A DNA stretch of 64,000 nt, from positions 248,001-312,000 of the forward strand of contig NZ_FUYX01000003.1 of assembly GCF_900168195.1 (NCBI RefSeq), written 5' to 3'. Source of the DNA: Allobosea thiooxidans. Its GTDB lineage: Bacteria; Pseudomonadota; Alphaproteobacteria; Rhizobiales; Beijerinckiaceae. Below, piece by piece: positions 16,651 to 25,288 of the stretch. The first letter of the stretch is position 1; every line of letters starts with the position of its first letter. The notes under the pieces were generated by a model. That model was not told the DNA's origin. It was given only the letters and a program-made list of their open reading frames with translations, and searched no databases. The translations under genes and the position numbers were made by a program.

Positions 16651-19593
16651 CTAGCGCTCGAGCGCAAGCTCGAGCACGCGGGCGACATGCAGCGCCTCGC
16701 GCTCTGCGCCATCGCGAATCTGATGCCGGCAGCTCGTGCCGTCGGCGACGACGAGATCCTCCGCCCCCGCCTTGCGCACCGCGGGCAGCAGGGAAAGCTC
16801 CGCCATCGCCAGCGACACGTCGATGGTCGCCGCCCCGTAGCCGAAGGCGCCCGACATGCCGCAGCAGCTCGATTCGATCGGCCGGACATCGAGCCCCGGC
16901 ACGGCCCGCAGCACGGTTTCGACCGCCCCCATCGCCGCGAAAGCCTTCTGATGGCAATGGCCGTGCAGATGGGCGACGCGCCCGGCCTGGTCCTTCAGCG
17001 GCAGGCTGGTCGTGCCGGCCGCGAGATCGGCCGCGAGCAGCTCTTCGAGCAGGAAGGCGGCCTTGGCCGCCGGCTCGGTCTCTGCCTTGGGCAGCAGCGC
17101 GCCGAACTCGTCGCGGAAGGTCAGCAGGCAGGAGGGCTCCAGGCCGACGATCCGCGCGCCCCGCGCGACGAAGGGCGAGAGCGCCTCCAGCGTGCGCCGC
17201 GCCTCGGCGCGGGCCTCGTCGACCAGCCCGGCCGACAGGAAGGTCCGGCCGCAGCAGAGCGGCCGGTCGCCGTCCCGGGCCCCGACCTTGTGGATGCGGT
17301 AGCCGCCGGCGGCGAGGACACGCTCGGCCGCCTCCAGGTTCTCGCGCTCGAAATAGCGGTTGAAGGTGTCGCCGAAGAGCACGATGTCACGGCCGTCGCC
17401 CTTCACATCGGCCGGCGTCGCCGCATTGCCCGCCTGCCGCCAGGGCCTGCGCCAGACCGGCAGCGAGCGCCGCGCGCTGAAGCCGAGCCAGCGCTCCGAA
17501 AGCCGCGCCAGCAACGGCACGCGATCGCGCAGATTCATCAGCGGCGCGAGCTTCGCGGCGATCGGCGCGTAGCGCGGCAGGAAGGCGATCAGCCGCTCCT
17601 TCAGCGGCAGGCCGTGCTTCGCATGGTAGTGATGCAGGAACTCGACCTTCATCCGGGCCATGTCGACGCCGGTCGGGCAGTCGCGCTTGCAGCCCTTGCA
17701 GGAGACGCAGAGATCGAGCGTCTCCTTCATCTCCGGCGAGGTGAAGGCATCGGGACCGAGCTGGCCGGAGATGGCGAGGCGCAGGCTATTGGCCCGTCCG
17801 CGCGTCAGATGCTCCTCGTCCCGCGTCACGCGCCAGGACGGGCACATCGTGCCGCCCGCCAGCTTCCGACAGGTGCCGTTGTTGTTGCACATCTCGACGG
17901 CGCCGCCGAAGCCGCCCCATTCCGACCAGTCCAGCGCCGGCGCAGCCGGGATCGGCGTGGCATAGCCGGGCGGGAAGCGCATCAGCGAGCGGTCGTCCAT
18001 CCGCAGCGGCCGCACGATCTTGCCGGGGTTGAGGCGGTTCTCCGGATCGAACCCGTCCTTCACCGCCTCGAAGGCGCGGGTCAGCGACGCCCCGAACATC
18101 GGCTCGACGAATTCCGAGCGCGAGATGCCGTCGCCATGCTCGCCGGAATAGGAGCCCTCGAAACGGCGCACCAGATCGCAGGCCGCCTCGGCGATGTCGC
18201 GCATCGCGGCGACGCCGGCCGCGTCCTTCATGTTCAGGATCGGGCGCACATGCAGGCAGCCGACCGAGGCATGGGCATACCAGGTGCCGCGCGTGCCGTG
18301 CCGGGCGAACAGCTCGGTCACCGCATCGGTGTAGTCGGCGAGGCGATCGAGCGGGACGGCGCAGTCCTCGATGAAGGAGACCGGTTTCCCGTCGCCCTTC
18401 ATCGACATCATGATGTTGAGGCAGGCCTCGCGCACCTCCCAGACCGGCTTCTGCCGGGCGGGCTCGACGACCTCGACCACCGCATCGGGAAAGCCGAGAT
18501 CGGCCATGCACTGGTCGAGGCGCCTGAGATCGCGCTTCAGCGCGTCGAGGTCGTCGCCGGCGAACTCGACCAGCAGCAGGCAGTTGGGCTGGCCGCGGGT
18601 GATGTCGGAGAGCGTGCGCACGAAGAGCGGGATGTCGGCGCCGAGAACGAGCACGTTGTTGTCGACGAGCTCGACCGCGACGGGGCCGAGCGCCACGATG
18701 TGCCGCGTCGTCTCCATCGCCGCCCGGAAGCTCGGAAAATGGCAGACGCCCATGACGCGATGCGCCGGCAGGGGCGAGAGCTTCAGCGTCGCCTCGGTGG
18801 TGATGGCGAGCGTGCCCTCGGAGCCGACGAGCAGATGGGAAAGGTTGGGATTCGCAGGCAACAGCTCGTCGAGATTGTAGCCCCCGACCCGGCGCTGCAC
18901 CTTCGGGAAGATGCGCTCGATCTCGTCGCGCCGGCCGTCGGCGAGCGCGACCAGCCGCGCCATCAGCTCGCGGATGCGCGGCGAGGCGTTGCCGCCAAGG
19001 GCGCCCTCGCCCAGCGCGAAGGCTTCGCCATCATGGAACTGGGCGCGCAGGGCGAGCACATTGTCGACCATCTTGCCATAGCGCAGCGAGCGCGCGCCGG
19101 AGGAGTTGTTGCCGGCCATGCCGCCGATGGTGCAGCGGCTCGCCGTCGAGGGCTCGACCGGGAAGAACAGCCCGTCCTTCCGCACGAGGTTGTTGAGCTG
19201 CTCCAGCACGATTCCGGGCGCGACCGAGATCGTCCGCGAGGCCGGGTCGTAGTTCCGGACGGCGTTGAAGTGCCGGCTCATGTCCAGAATCAGCGCATCG
19301 CCGATCGGCTGGCCGTTCTGCGAGGTGCCGCCGCCGCGCGCGATCACCGGCACGCCATGCTCGGCAGCGACGCCGAGCGCCGCCGCGATGTCGGCCTCGG
19401 TCTTCGGGAAGGCCACGCCCTGCGGCATGATCTGGTAGATCGAGGCATCGGTGGCGTAGCGCCCGCGGGTGAAGGCGTCGAAGCACACCTCCCCTTCCAG
19501 CGCCTGCGCCAGGCGGCGCTCGAAGCCGAGATTGCGGGCATGGGACCTGGCAGGGGATCTGGCGGACGTCTCGGCGAGCACAGTCTGATTCAT
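16651..19593 (-). CDS. FAD-linked D-2-hydroxyacid dehydrogenase fused to Fe-S/CCG domains
   Basis: A 980 aa flavoprotein that oxidises a D-2-hydroxyacid (D-lactate, D-2-hydroxyglutarate, glycolate or similar). Domains in order: FAD-binding type 4 (about 20-260, with VIARGGGTSQNGQPIGDA and GGMAGNNSSGARSLRYGK), the GlcD-type C-terminal domain (about 265-560), a [4Fe-4S] segment CVSCKGCKRDCPTGVD near residue 650, and two CCG half-domains (LEPSCLLTF, HGHCHQKAF, ESSCCGMSGAFGYG) at 740-950. The gene lies 64 bases downstream of tctA on the same strand, so it probably acts on the carboxylate imported by TctCBA. Substrate is inference. Confidence 0.9.
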   Translation of the reverse strand: MNQTVLAETSARSPARSHARNLGFERRLAQALEGEVCFDAFTRGRYATDASIYQIMPQGVAFPKTEADIAAALGVAAEHGVPVIARGGGTSQNGQPIGDALILDMSRHFNAVRNYDPASRTISVAPGIVLEQLNNLVRKDGLFFPVEPSTASRCTIGGMAGNNSSGARSLRYGKMVDNVLALRAQFHDGEAFALGEGALGGNASPRIRELMARLVALADGRRDEIERIFPKVQRRVGGYNLDELLPANPNLSHLLVGSEGTLAITTEATLKLSPLPAHRVMGVCHFPSFRAAMETTRHIVALGPVAVELVDNNVLVLGADIPLFVRTLSDITRGQPNCLLLVEFAGDDLDALKRDLRRLDQCMADLGFPDAVVEVVEPARQKPVWEVREACLNIMMSMKGDGKPVSFIEDCAVPLDRLADYTDAVTELFARHGTRGTWYAHASVGCLHVRPILNMKDAAGVAAMRDIAEAACDLVRRFEGSYSGEHGDGISRSEFVEPMFGASLTRAFEAVKDGFDPENRLNPGKIVRPLRMDDRSLMRFPPGYATPIPAAPALDWSEWGGFGGAVEMCNNNGTCRKLAGGTMCPSWRVTRDEEHLTRGRANSLRLAISGQLGPDAFTSPEMKETLDLCVSCKGCKRDCPTGVDMARMKVEFLHHYHAKHGLPLKERLIAFLPRYAPIAAKLAPLMNLRDRVPLLARLSERWLGFSARRSLPVWRRPWRQAGNAATPADVKGDGRDIVLFGDTFNRYFERENLEAAERVLAAGGYRIHKVGARDGDRPLCCGRTFLSAGLVDEARAEARRTLEALSPFVARGARIVGLEPSCLLTFRDEFGALLPKAETEPAAKAAFLLEELLAADLAAGTTSLPLKDQAGRVAHLHGHCHQKAFAAMGAVETVLRAVPGLDVRPIESSCCGMSGAFGYGAATIDVSLAMAELSLLPAVRKAGAEDLVVADGTSCRHQIRDGAEREALHVARVLELALER

Positions 19594-19657
19594 AATCTCG
19601 TGGTTCCACCCCACCGGCGCACGGTCGTCCCGCGCCGTTCCGCGGCCGCCATCCGGA

Positions 19658-21181
19658 TCACTCCGCCGCCGCCGGCTTCTCGGCCCGGCCGCGCCGGTTC
19701 AGCGCCGCGATCAGGTCGCCGACCGGTCCCCAGAACAGCAGCATCATGGAGAGCAGGACGAGCGTCGTCACCAGCCCGTTGGCCCAGAAGACGTCGAGCG
19801 CGCCGCCGGAGCCGATCAGCGCCTGCCGGAAGGCATCCTCCGCCCGGTCGCCGAGCACCAGCGCCAGCACGAGCGGCGCCAGCGGATAGTCGAGCTTCTT
19901 GAAGACATAGCCGACGACGCCGAAGACCAGCATCAGCCAGATGTCGAAGATCGAGTTCGAGATCGTATAGGCGCCGATGGCGCAGACGATCAGGATGACC
20001 GGGGCGACGAAGGAGAACGGGATCCGCATGATCGCGGCGAAGAGCGGCACCGTCGCCAGCACGATGATCAGCCCGGCGATATTGCCGAGATACATCGAGG
20101 CGATCAGGCCCCAGACGAAATCCTTCTGCTCGACGAAGAGCATCGGGCCCGGCTGGAGGCCCCAGACCAGCAGGCCGCCGAGCAGCACGGCGGCGGTGGC
20201 GGAGCCGGGAATGCCGAGCGCCAGCATCGGCAGCAGCGCACTGGTGCCGGCCGCATGGGCCGCGGTCTCGGGGGCGAGCACGCCCTCGATCTCGCCCTTG
20301 CCGAAATTCTTGCCATGTTTCGAGAAGCGCTTGGCGAGGCCGTAGCCCATGAAGGAGGCGGCGATGGCGCCGCCAGGCGTCACGCCCATCCACATGCCGA
20401 CGATCGAGGAACGCACCAGCGTCGCCCAATAGCGCGGCAGCCCGGCCCAGGTCCGCAGCACGACCTTGAGGTCGATCTTCGCCTGCTTGCCCTTGAAGAC
20501 CAGCCCCTCCTCGACGGTGAGCAGGATCTCGCTGACGCCGAACAGGCCGATGACCACGATCAGGAAGTCGAAGCCGCGCATCAGCTCGGTCGAGCCGAAG
20601 GTCATGCGCAGGTCGCCGGAGATTGAATCGAGGCCCACCGCCGCGAGCAGGAAGCCGAGGCAGAGCGAGGCCAGGATCTTGGCCCGGTTGTCCCGCCCCA
20701 TGCCGATGAAGGAACAGAAGGTCAGCAGGAAGACGGCGAAGAACTCGGCCGGGCCGAAGCGCAGGGCGAAGGAGGCGACGAGCGGCGCCACGAAGGTGAT
20801 CAGGACGACGCCGGAGAGCGCGCCGATGAAGGAAGCGGTGAAGGCGGCCGTGAGCGCCTCCGCGGCCTTGCCCTGCACCGCCATCGGATAGCCGTCGAAG
20901 GTGGTCGCGACCGACCAGGCCTCGCCGGGGATGTTGAACAGGATCGAGGTGATCGCGCCGCCGAACAGAGCGCCCCAGTAGATCGAGGACAGCAGGATGA
21001 TCGCCGAGGTCGGGTCCATGCCGAAGGTCAGCGGCAGCAGGATCGCGACGCCGTTCGGCCCGCCGAGCCCGGGCAGCACGCCGACGATGATGCCGAGCAC
21101 CACGCCGATCGCCATGAAGCCGACATTGTGCCAGGACAGCGCGATCTGGAAGCCGGTGAACAGGGAGGAAAGGTCGTCCAT
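19658..21181 (-). CDS. tctA: Tripartite tricarboxylate transporter, large membrane subunit TctA
   Basis: Inner-membrane translocator of a TTT-family carboxylate importer, 507 aa with about 12 helices. The family motif GVLPGLGGPNGVAILLPLTF lies at about residues 34-53, and a second copy, TPGGAIAASFMGYGLAKR, near residue 275. It starts ten bases after the tctB stop. Together with TctB and TctC it forms a complete transporter. TTT systems take citrate, tartrate and other carboxylates; the particular ligand here is unknown. Confidence 0.95.
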   Translation of the reverse strand: MDDLSSLFTGFQIALSWHNVGFMAIGVVLGIIVGVLPGLGGPNGVAILLPLTFGMDPTSAIILLSSIYWGALFGGAITSILFNIPGEAWSVATTFDGYPMAVQGKAAEALTAAFTASFIGALSGVVLITFVAPLVASFALRFGPAEFFAVFLLTFCSFIGMGRDNRAKILASLCLGFLLAAVGLDSISGDLRMTFGSTELMRGFDFLIVVIGLFGVSEILLTVEEGLVFKGKQAKIDLKVVLRTWAGLPRYWATLVRSSIVGMWMGVTPGGAIAASFMGYGLAKRFSKHGKNFGKGEIEGVLAPETAAHAAGTSALLPMLALGIPGSATAAVLLGGLLVWGLQPGPMLFVEQKDFVWGLIASMYLGNIAGLIIVLATVPLFAAIMRIPFSFVAPVILIVCAIGAYTISNSIFDIWLMLVFGVVGYVFKKLDYPLAPLVLALVLGDRAEDAFRQALIGSGGALDVFWANGLVTTLVLLSMMLLFWGPVGDLIAALNRRGRAEKPAAAE

Positions 21182-21191
21182 CGGCCGGGCC

Positions 21192-21692
21192 TCAATAGCC
21201 GAGCGCGGCTTCCAGCGGGCCCTTCGGCAGGGGCACGCGGAACTGCAGCTCGAAGATCCAGAAACAGGCGAGCGGCACCAGCACGGCGGTGAGCAGGATG
21301 CTCCACCAGCGCGCGGTCGCGATCACGCCCATGAAGACAACGATGAAGATCGCCGCGGCGACATAGAGGCCGAGCGGGGCGATCAGCGCCACGAACAGCA
21401 CGAGCGGCCCCAGGACTCGCACCACCTGCGCCAGCTGGCGCCAGGTGACGAAGACCTGGTTCTCGGACCGGAAGGACTGGAAGAGGATGAACAGAGCGGC
21501 GGCGAGGAAGAGCCAGCCGACGCGGGCGGGGAAGAAGCCGTTCTGCGGGCCGCCGTCCCATCCGGCGCCGCGGCCGTAGGAATCCCAGAGCACGAGCCCT
21601 GCGAGCCCGATCAGGATGGCCGCCGTGGCGACCTCGACCGGCCGGCGCGCGATGCCGGGTTCCGGAGCTTCAGCTTCATCTGGGCTCGACAC
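21192..21692 (-). CDS. tctB: Tripartite tricarboxylate transporter, small membrane subunit TctB
   Basis: Small membrane subunit, 166 aa with four helices: about residues 23-40, 56-74, 93-125 (split) and 132-152. The GWDGGPQNGFFPARVGW segment after helix 1 is typical of TctB. A palindromic element (21709-21850) separates it from tctC, so the operon is tctC-[repeat]-tctB-tctA-dehydrogenase. Confidence 0.9.
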   Translation of the reverse strand: MSSPDEAEAPEPGIARRPVEVATAAILIGLAGLVLWDSYGRGAGWDGGPQNGFFPARVGWLFLAAALFILFQSFRSENQVFVTWRQLAQVVRVLGPLVLFVALIAPLGLYVAAAIFIVVFMGVIATARWWSILLTAVLVPLACFWIFELQFRVPLPKGPLEAALGY

Positions 21693-21708
21693 GATCCGTC
21701 TCCTTCAC

Positions 21709-21850
21709 GTCATCCCGGACAGGCCGCCCTCGGGTCCGGCCTTCGGTCGGCCCAAGGGCAGGCTCTGCGGCGCCGGTCCGGGCTCCATGCCCGGAGCGTT
21801 CCGGCATGGAACCCGGGTCTTCGCCTCGCTCCGCCCGGGACGCCCGGGAT
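21709..21850. repeat. Intergenic palindromic element R3 (type F)
   Basis: About 140 bp between tctC and tctB. The ends CATCCCGGAC and CGCCCGGGAT are roughly inverted, and the inner arms CCATGCCCGGAGCGTTCCGG and GTTCCGGCATGGAACCCGGG contain a strong hairpin. A second copy is at 63332-63424. It lies inside an operon and would be part of the mRNA. Confidence 0.75.
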
Positions 21851-21872
21851 CGAAGGCGGCGAAGACGCACGC

Positions 21873-22856
21873 TCACTTCGCCATGAAGCCGGCTTCGCTC
21901 ATCAGCTTGGCGTGCTTTTCCTCATCGGCCTTGAGGAAGGCGACGAAGGCATCGCCGTCGCGATAGTCGGCGACGAGGGCGCTGCGGGCGAGGTAGTCCT
22001 TCCACTCCGGCGCCTCGGAGACCTTCTTGAACAGGCCGACGTAATAGGCCTGCTGTTCCTTGGTGACCTTGCCCGGCATGAACATGCCGCGCAGCATCTG
22101 GTAGGTGACGTCGAGGCCCTGCGACTGGCAGGTCGGAATGTCGGCCCAGGACTTCCCGTCCGCGACCGGCTCCTTGTAGGTCATCTGCTTCTCGGAGAAG
22201 ACGCAGAGCGGCCGCGTCGCGCCGCCGCGCCAGTTGGCCACGTCCTCGGCCGGGTTGTTGGTGGTCGCCTCGACATGCTCGCCGGCGAGCTGGGTCGAGG
22301 CCTGGCCGCCGCTGGTATGCGGGATGTAGGAGAATTTGACGCCGCCGGCCTTCTCCATCGCGAAGACGATGAGGTTGTCCTCGCGCTTGGAGGAGGTGCC
22401 GCCAACCTTCATCGGCGGCGTCGAGGTCTTGGCCTTGGCCATCAGGTCGCCGGCGTTCTTGTAGGGCGCCTTGGCGTTGACCCAGAGCACGAAGGAATCC
22501 TGCGCCATCATCGCGACGGGCGTGTAGTCCTTCCAGTTCAGCGGCAGCTTGGTCGCCATCGGCGTCATGAAGATGCCGCTCGAGGTGGTGATCAGCTTGT
22601 GCGGGTCGCCGGCCGATTTCTGGATGTCGAGCATGCCCTCGGCGCCGCCGGCGGCCGGCTTGTTGACGACGATGATCGGCTGGGAGGCGAGATTGTGCTT
22701 CTGGATGATGCCCTGCATCGTCCGCGCCATCTGGTCGGAGGCGCCGCCCGCCGAGAAGGGCACCACGATCTCGATCGCCTTGGTCGGCTCCCAGGCCGCC
22801 GCCGGCGAAACGCCGGCTGCAAGCGCCGCGCAGGCGGCTAGCCAATGCTGCTTCAT
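21873..22856 (-). CDS. tctC: Tripartite tricarboxylate transporter binding protein TctC
   Basis: Periplasmic binding protein of the TTT importer, 327 aa. A signal peptide ends at SPAAAW (residue 21). The Bug/TctC signatures are present: IEIVVPFSAGGASDQMART and VVNKPAAGGAEGM. The start at 22856 has a strong GGAGGTG site. Upstream, at 22917-22954, are repeated TGAATGCA elements that look like the operator of the GntR protein encoded next. The high copy need of a binding protein relative to its permeases fits with the palindromic element that follows the gene. Confidence 0.94.
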   Translation of the reverse strand: MKQHWLAACAALAAGVSPAAAWEPTKAIEIVVPFSAGGASDQMARTMQGIIQKHNLASQPIIVVNKPAAGGAEGMLDIQKSAGDPHKLITTSSGIFMTPMATKLPLNWKDYTPVAMMAQDSFVLWVNAKAPYKNAGDLMAKAKTSTPPMKVGGTSSKREDNLIVFAMEKAGGVKFSYIPHTSGGQASTQLAGEHVEATTNNPAEDVANWRGGATRPLCVFSEKQMTYKEPVADGKSWADIPTCQSQGLDVTYQMLRGMFMPGKVTKEQQAYYVGLFKKVSEAPEWKDYLARSALVADYRDGDAFVAFLKADEEKHAKLMSEAGFMAK

Positions 22857-22916
22857 CTTCCACACCTCCCTGATCGCGCTCTGACGGCGCCGTTCGGGAA
22901 GCCTAGAACCAAAAAA

Positions 22917-22954
22917 TTTTGCATTCAATCCGAAAAATGAATGCATGCATTTTG
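22917..22954. promoter_or_regulatory. Candidate GntR operator pair upstream of tctC
   Basis: Two elements: TTTTGCATTCA at 22917-22927 and AATGAATGCATGCATTTTG at 22936-22954, the latter with a perfect palindrome AATGCATGCATT at 22940-22951. TTTTGCATTCA is the exact reverse complement of TGAATGCAAAA at 23834-23844 in front of the aminotransferase gene. They lie 61-98 bases before the tctC start. Confidence 0.65.
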
Positions 22955-23023
22955 AAACATGATGCTGCGATCGCGGAGCCCGACACCGCGAAAGATCGGC
23001 CGGGCGTGCCCGCCGCCCCTGTC

Positions 23024-23749
23024 CTATTCGGGAATTTCGGCCGGCTCGGCCTGGCGCAAGGCCGCCTTGCGCTTGTTGCGCAGGTGCTGGAACAGCACGT
23101 CGCTGAGCTCGCTGCCGGCGCGGCGGCGCAGGGCATCGAGAATCGCCTCATGCTCGCGCATCGCCTCGCCCCAGCGATCGCGCTGCTTGTCGAGATTGGC
23201 GGCATAGCGCACGCGCCGGATCCGGCCGGCGAGGCTGTCATAGGTCGCGCGGAGCGTCGCATTGCCGGCGGCCGCGACGATCATGCCGTGAATCTCCTGG
23301 TTGCACTGGAAGTAGCCATGGAGATCGCGCCGCAGGTAATGGCGGTACATTTCGTGGTGGACGCGCTCGATCTCCGCCACCTCGGCATCGCCGATGCGCT
23401 CGCAGGCGAGCCGGCCGGCGAGAGCCTCGAGCCCGCCCATCACGTCGAAGAGCTCGTGCAGATCCTCGGCGCTGAAGACGCGCACGCGCGCGCCGCGATT
23501 GGGCAGCAGCTCGATCAGCCCTTCCGCGGCCAGCACCTTCAAGGCCTCGCGCAAGGGCGTGCGCGAGATGCCGAAACGCTCGCAGAGCAGGCGCTCGGGA
23601 ACGCGCGCGCCGTCGGCCAGGCTGCCTTCGACGATGTAGTCGCGCAGCGCCGCGACCAGTTCGCCATGAAGCGTGGTCGAGGCGGGAGCTTCCGGGCGGC
23701 GCAGCGGCCGCTCCTCGCTCTCATGCGTATCCGAAAGGATCTCGGTCAT
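23024..23749 (-). CDS. GntR-family regulator (FCD/FadR type) of the tct-aminotransferase locus
   Basis: A 241 aa regulator. The winged helix is at about residues 25-95 (ALRDYIVEGSLADGARVPER, then GISRTPLREALKVLAAEGLI). The all-helical FCD ligand domain follows (about 100-225), with metal-type histidines in RVHHEMYRHYL, NQEIHGMIV and REHEAIL. FCD regulators of this class sense organic acids. The gene sits between tctC and the divergent aminotransferase gene, and TGAATGCA elements lie on both flanks, so it probably controls both units and itself. This is inference from position and repeats. Confidence 0.9.
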   Translation of the reverse strand: MTEILSDTHESEERPLRRPEAPASTTLHGELVAALRDYIVEGSLADGARVPERLLCERFGISRTPLREALKVLAAEGLIELLPNRGARVRVFSAEDLHELFDVMGGLEALAGRLACERIGDAEVAEIERVHHEMYRHYLRRDLHGYFQCNQEIHGMIVAAAGNATLRATYDSLAGRIRRVRYAANLDKQRDRWGEAMREHEAILDALRRRAGSELSDVLFQHLRNKRKAALRQAEPAEIPE

Positions 23750-23833
23750 GACGCCCTGCTAATCGACGCCCATCCCGCTGTCGAGACGTTCTACGGATTA
23801 TTGCATCCGAAACGATATTGCCAAAGCAAAAAA

Positions 23834-23844
23834 TGAATGCAAAA
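23834..23844. promoter_or_regulatory. Candidate GntR operator upstream of the aminotransferase gene
   Basis: TGAATGCAAAA, identical in reverse complement to 22917-22927 in front of tctC. It lies 52-62 bases before the aminotransferase start and about 85 bases before the divergent GntR start. A weaker related TTGCATC occurs at 23801. Confidence 0.6.
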
Positions 23845-23895
23845 TCTCACCCAAGACAGGCGCGAACCGAAAACCGCGCCCAGGGAGAATTCATC

Positions 23896-25095
23896 ATGGC
23901 ATCGCAACAGGGCCGTCATTTCCTGCAGATTCCCGGGCCGAGCCCGGTGCCCGATCGCATCCTGCGCGCCATGGACATGCCGGTCATCGACCACCGCAGC
24001 GCGGAGTTCGGGCGCCTCGGCCGGGACGTGCTCGACGGCATCAAGACGGTGTTCGGCACGACGCAGCCCGTGGTGATCTACCCCTCCTCCGGGACGGGCG
24101 CCTGGGAAGCCGCCATCGTCAACACGCTCTCGCCCGGCGACACGGTGCTGATGGCCGAGACCGGCCATTTCGCCACGCTCTGGCGGCAGATCGCGGCACG
24201 CTTCGGCATCGAGGTCGACTTCATTCCCGGAGACTGGCGCCGCGGCGCCGATCCAGCCCAGATCGAGGCGCGCCTCGCCGAGGACCGCGCGCATCGGATC
24301 AAGGCCGTCATGGTCGTCCAAAACGAGACCTCGACCGGCTCGACCAGCCGCATCGCCGAGATCCGCCAGGCGATCGACCGCACCGGGCACCCTGCCCTGT
24401 TCATGGTCGACACGATCTCCTCGCTCGCCTCGGTCGACTACCGCCACGACGAATGGCGGGTCGACGTCACCGTCTCGGGCTCGCAGAAGGGCCTGATGCT
24501 GCCGCCGGGGCTCAGCTTCAACGCGATCTCCGAGAAGGCGCTCGCCGCGGCCAAGGCCAATTCCATGCCCCGCTCCTACTGGGACTGGCAGGAGATGGTG
24601 AAGATCAACGCCAACGGCTTCTTCCCCTACACCCCGGCGACGAACCTGCTCTACGGGCTGCGCGAAGCGATCCGGATGCTGCATGAGGAAGGGCTGGAGA
24701 ACGTCTTCGCTCGCCACCAGCGCCTGGCGGCGGCGACACGGGCCGCGGTGCGCGCCTGGGGGCTGGAGATCCTCTGCGAGAACCCGGCGGAATACTCGCC
24801 GGTGCTGACCACGGTGATGATGCCGCCGAGCCATGACGCCGACCAGTACCGCAAGGTCGCGCTGGAGCGCTTCAACATCTCGCTCGGCTCCGGCCTCGGC
24901 AAGGTGGCCGGCAAGGTCTTCCGCATCGGCCATCTCGGGGAATGCAACGACCTGACCCTGATCGGGGCGCTCTCCGGCGTCGAGATGGGGCTGGCGGCGG
25001 CCGGCGTGCCGCATCGCAGCGGCGGCGTCCAGGCGGCGATGGCCGTGCTCGAAGGCCAGGAGGAGAGCAACACCCGCAAGGCCGCGGTGGCCTGA
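23896..25095 (+). CDS. Serine-glyoxylate-type aminotransferase (class V, PLP)
   Basis: A 399 aa PLP enzyme of the serine/alanine-glyoxylate aminotransferase family. The opening HFLQIPGPSPVPDRILRAM and the active site SGSQKGLMLPPG, whose lysine binds PLP (about residue 200), are typical; YPSSGTGAWEAAIVNTL (about residue 57) binds the cofactor phosphate. The start at 23896 has GGGAG ten bases upstream; the frame continues upstream but without family sequence. It would convert glyoxylate to glycine using serine or alanine, giving hydroxypyruvate or pyruvate. It is divergent from the GntR gene and shares its putative operator. A purine-catabolic PucG-type role is an alternative. Confidence 0.9.
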   Translation: MASQQGRHFLQIPGPSPVPDRILRAMDMPVIDHRSAEFGRLGRDVLDGIKTVFGTTQPVVIYPSSGTGAWEAAIVNTLSPGDTVLMAETGHFATLWRQIAARFGIEVDFIPGDWRRGADPAQIEARLAEDRAHRIKAVMVVQNETSTGSTSRIAEIRQAIDRTGHPALFMVDTISSLASVDYRHDEWRVDVTVSGSQKGLMLPPGLSFNAISEKALAAAKANSMPRSYWDWQEMVKINANGFFPYTPATNLLYGLREAIRMLHEEGLENVFARHQRLAAATRAAVRAWGLEILCENPAEYSPVLTTVMMPPSHDADQYRKVALERFNISLGSGLGKVAGKVFRIGHLGECNDLTLIGALSGVEMGLAAAGVPHRSGGVQAAMAVLEGQEESNTRKAAVA

Positions 25096-25131
25096 GCCGG
25101 GCGGCGAAGGCCTCTCTTGGAAACGCGCCTG

Positions 25132-25253
25132 AGCCCTCACCCTGAGGAGCGCCGCAAGGCGCGTCCCGAAGGATGTTTCAGGAGACTCCGGAGGCATCTG
25201 GTCCATCCTTCGAGACGCCACTCCCAACGGAATGGCGCCTCAGGATGAGGGCT
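25132..25253. repeat. Intergenic palindromic element R4 (type B)
   Basis: A long inverted repeat with ends AGCCCTCACCCTGAGGAGC and CCTCAGGATGAGGGCT. The central part contains CATCTGGTCCATCCTTCGAG. The same element is at 48820-48941. It lies between the convergent aminotransferase and bioR genes. Confidence 0.85.
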
Positions 25254-25288
25254 GGAGTTTCCAAAACGGGCTGAGACCGCGAGCGGCC

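Noticed and set aside
16189..19902. A 1237-codon open frame on the plus strand opposite the FAD/Fe-S dehydrogenase
   Set aside because: It is antisense to a gene with clear domains; its translation is rich in Arg, Gly, Asp and His with no motifs, as expected for the mirror frame of a high-GC gene.
25132..25253. Palindromic elements considered as CRISPR repeats or transposon ends
   Set aside because: Copies are single and scattered with no regular spacers, and no transposase or target duplication is visible.
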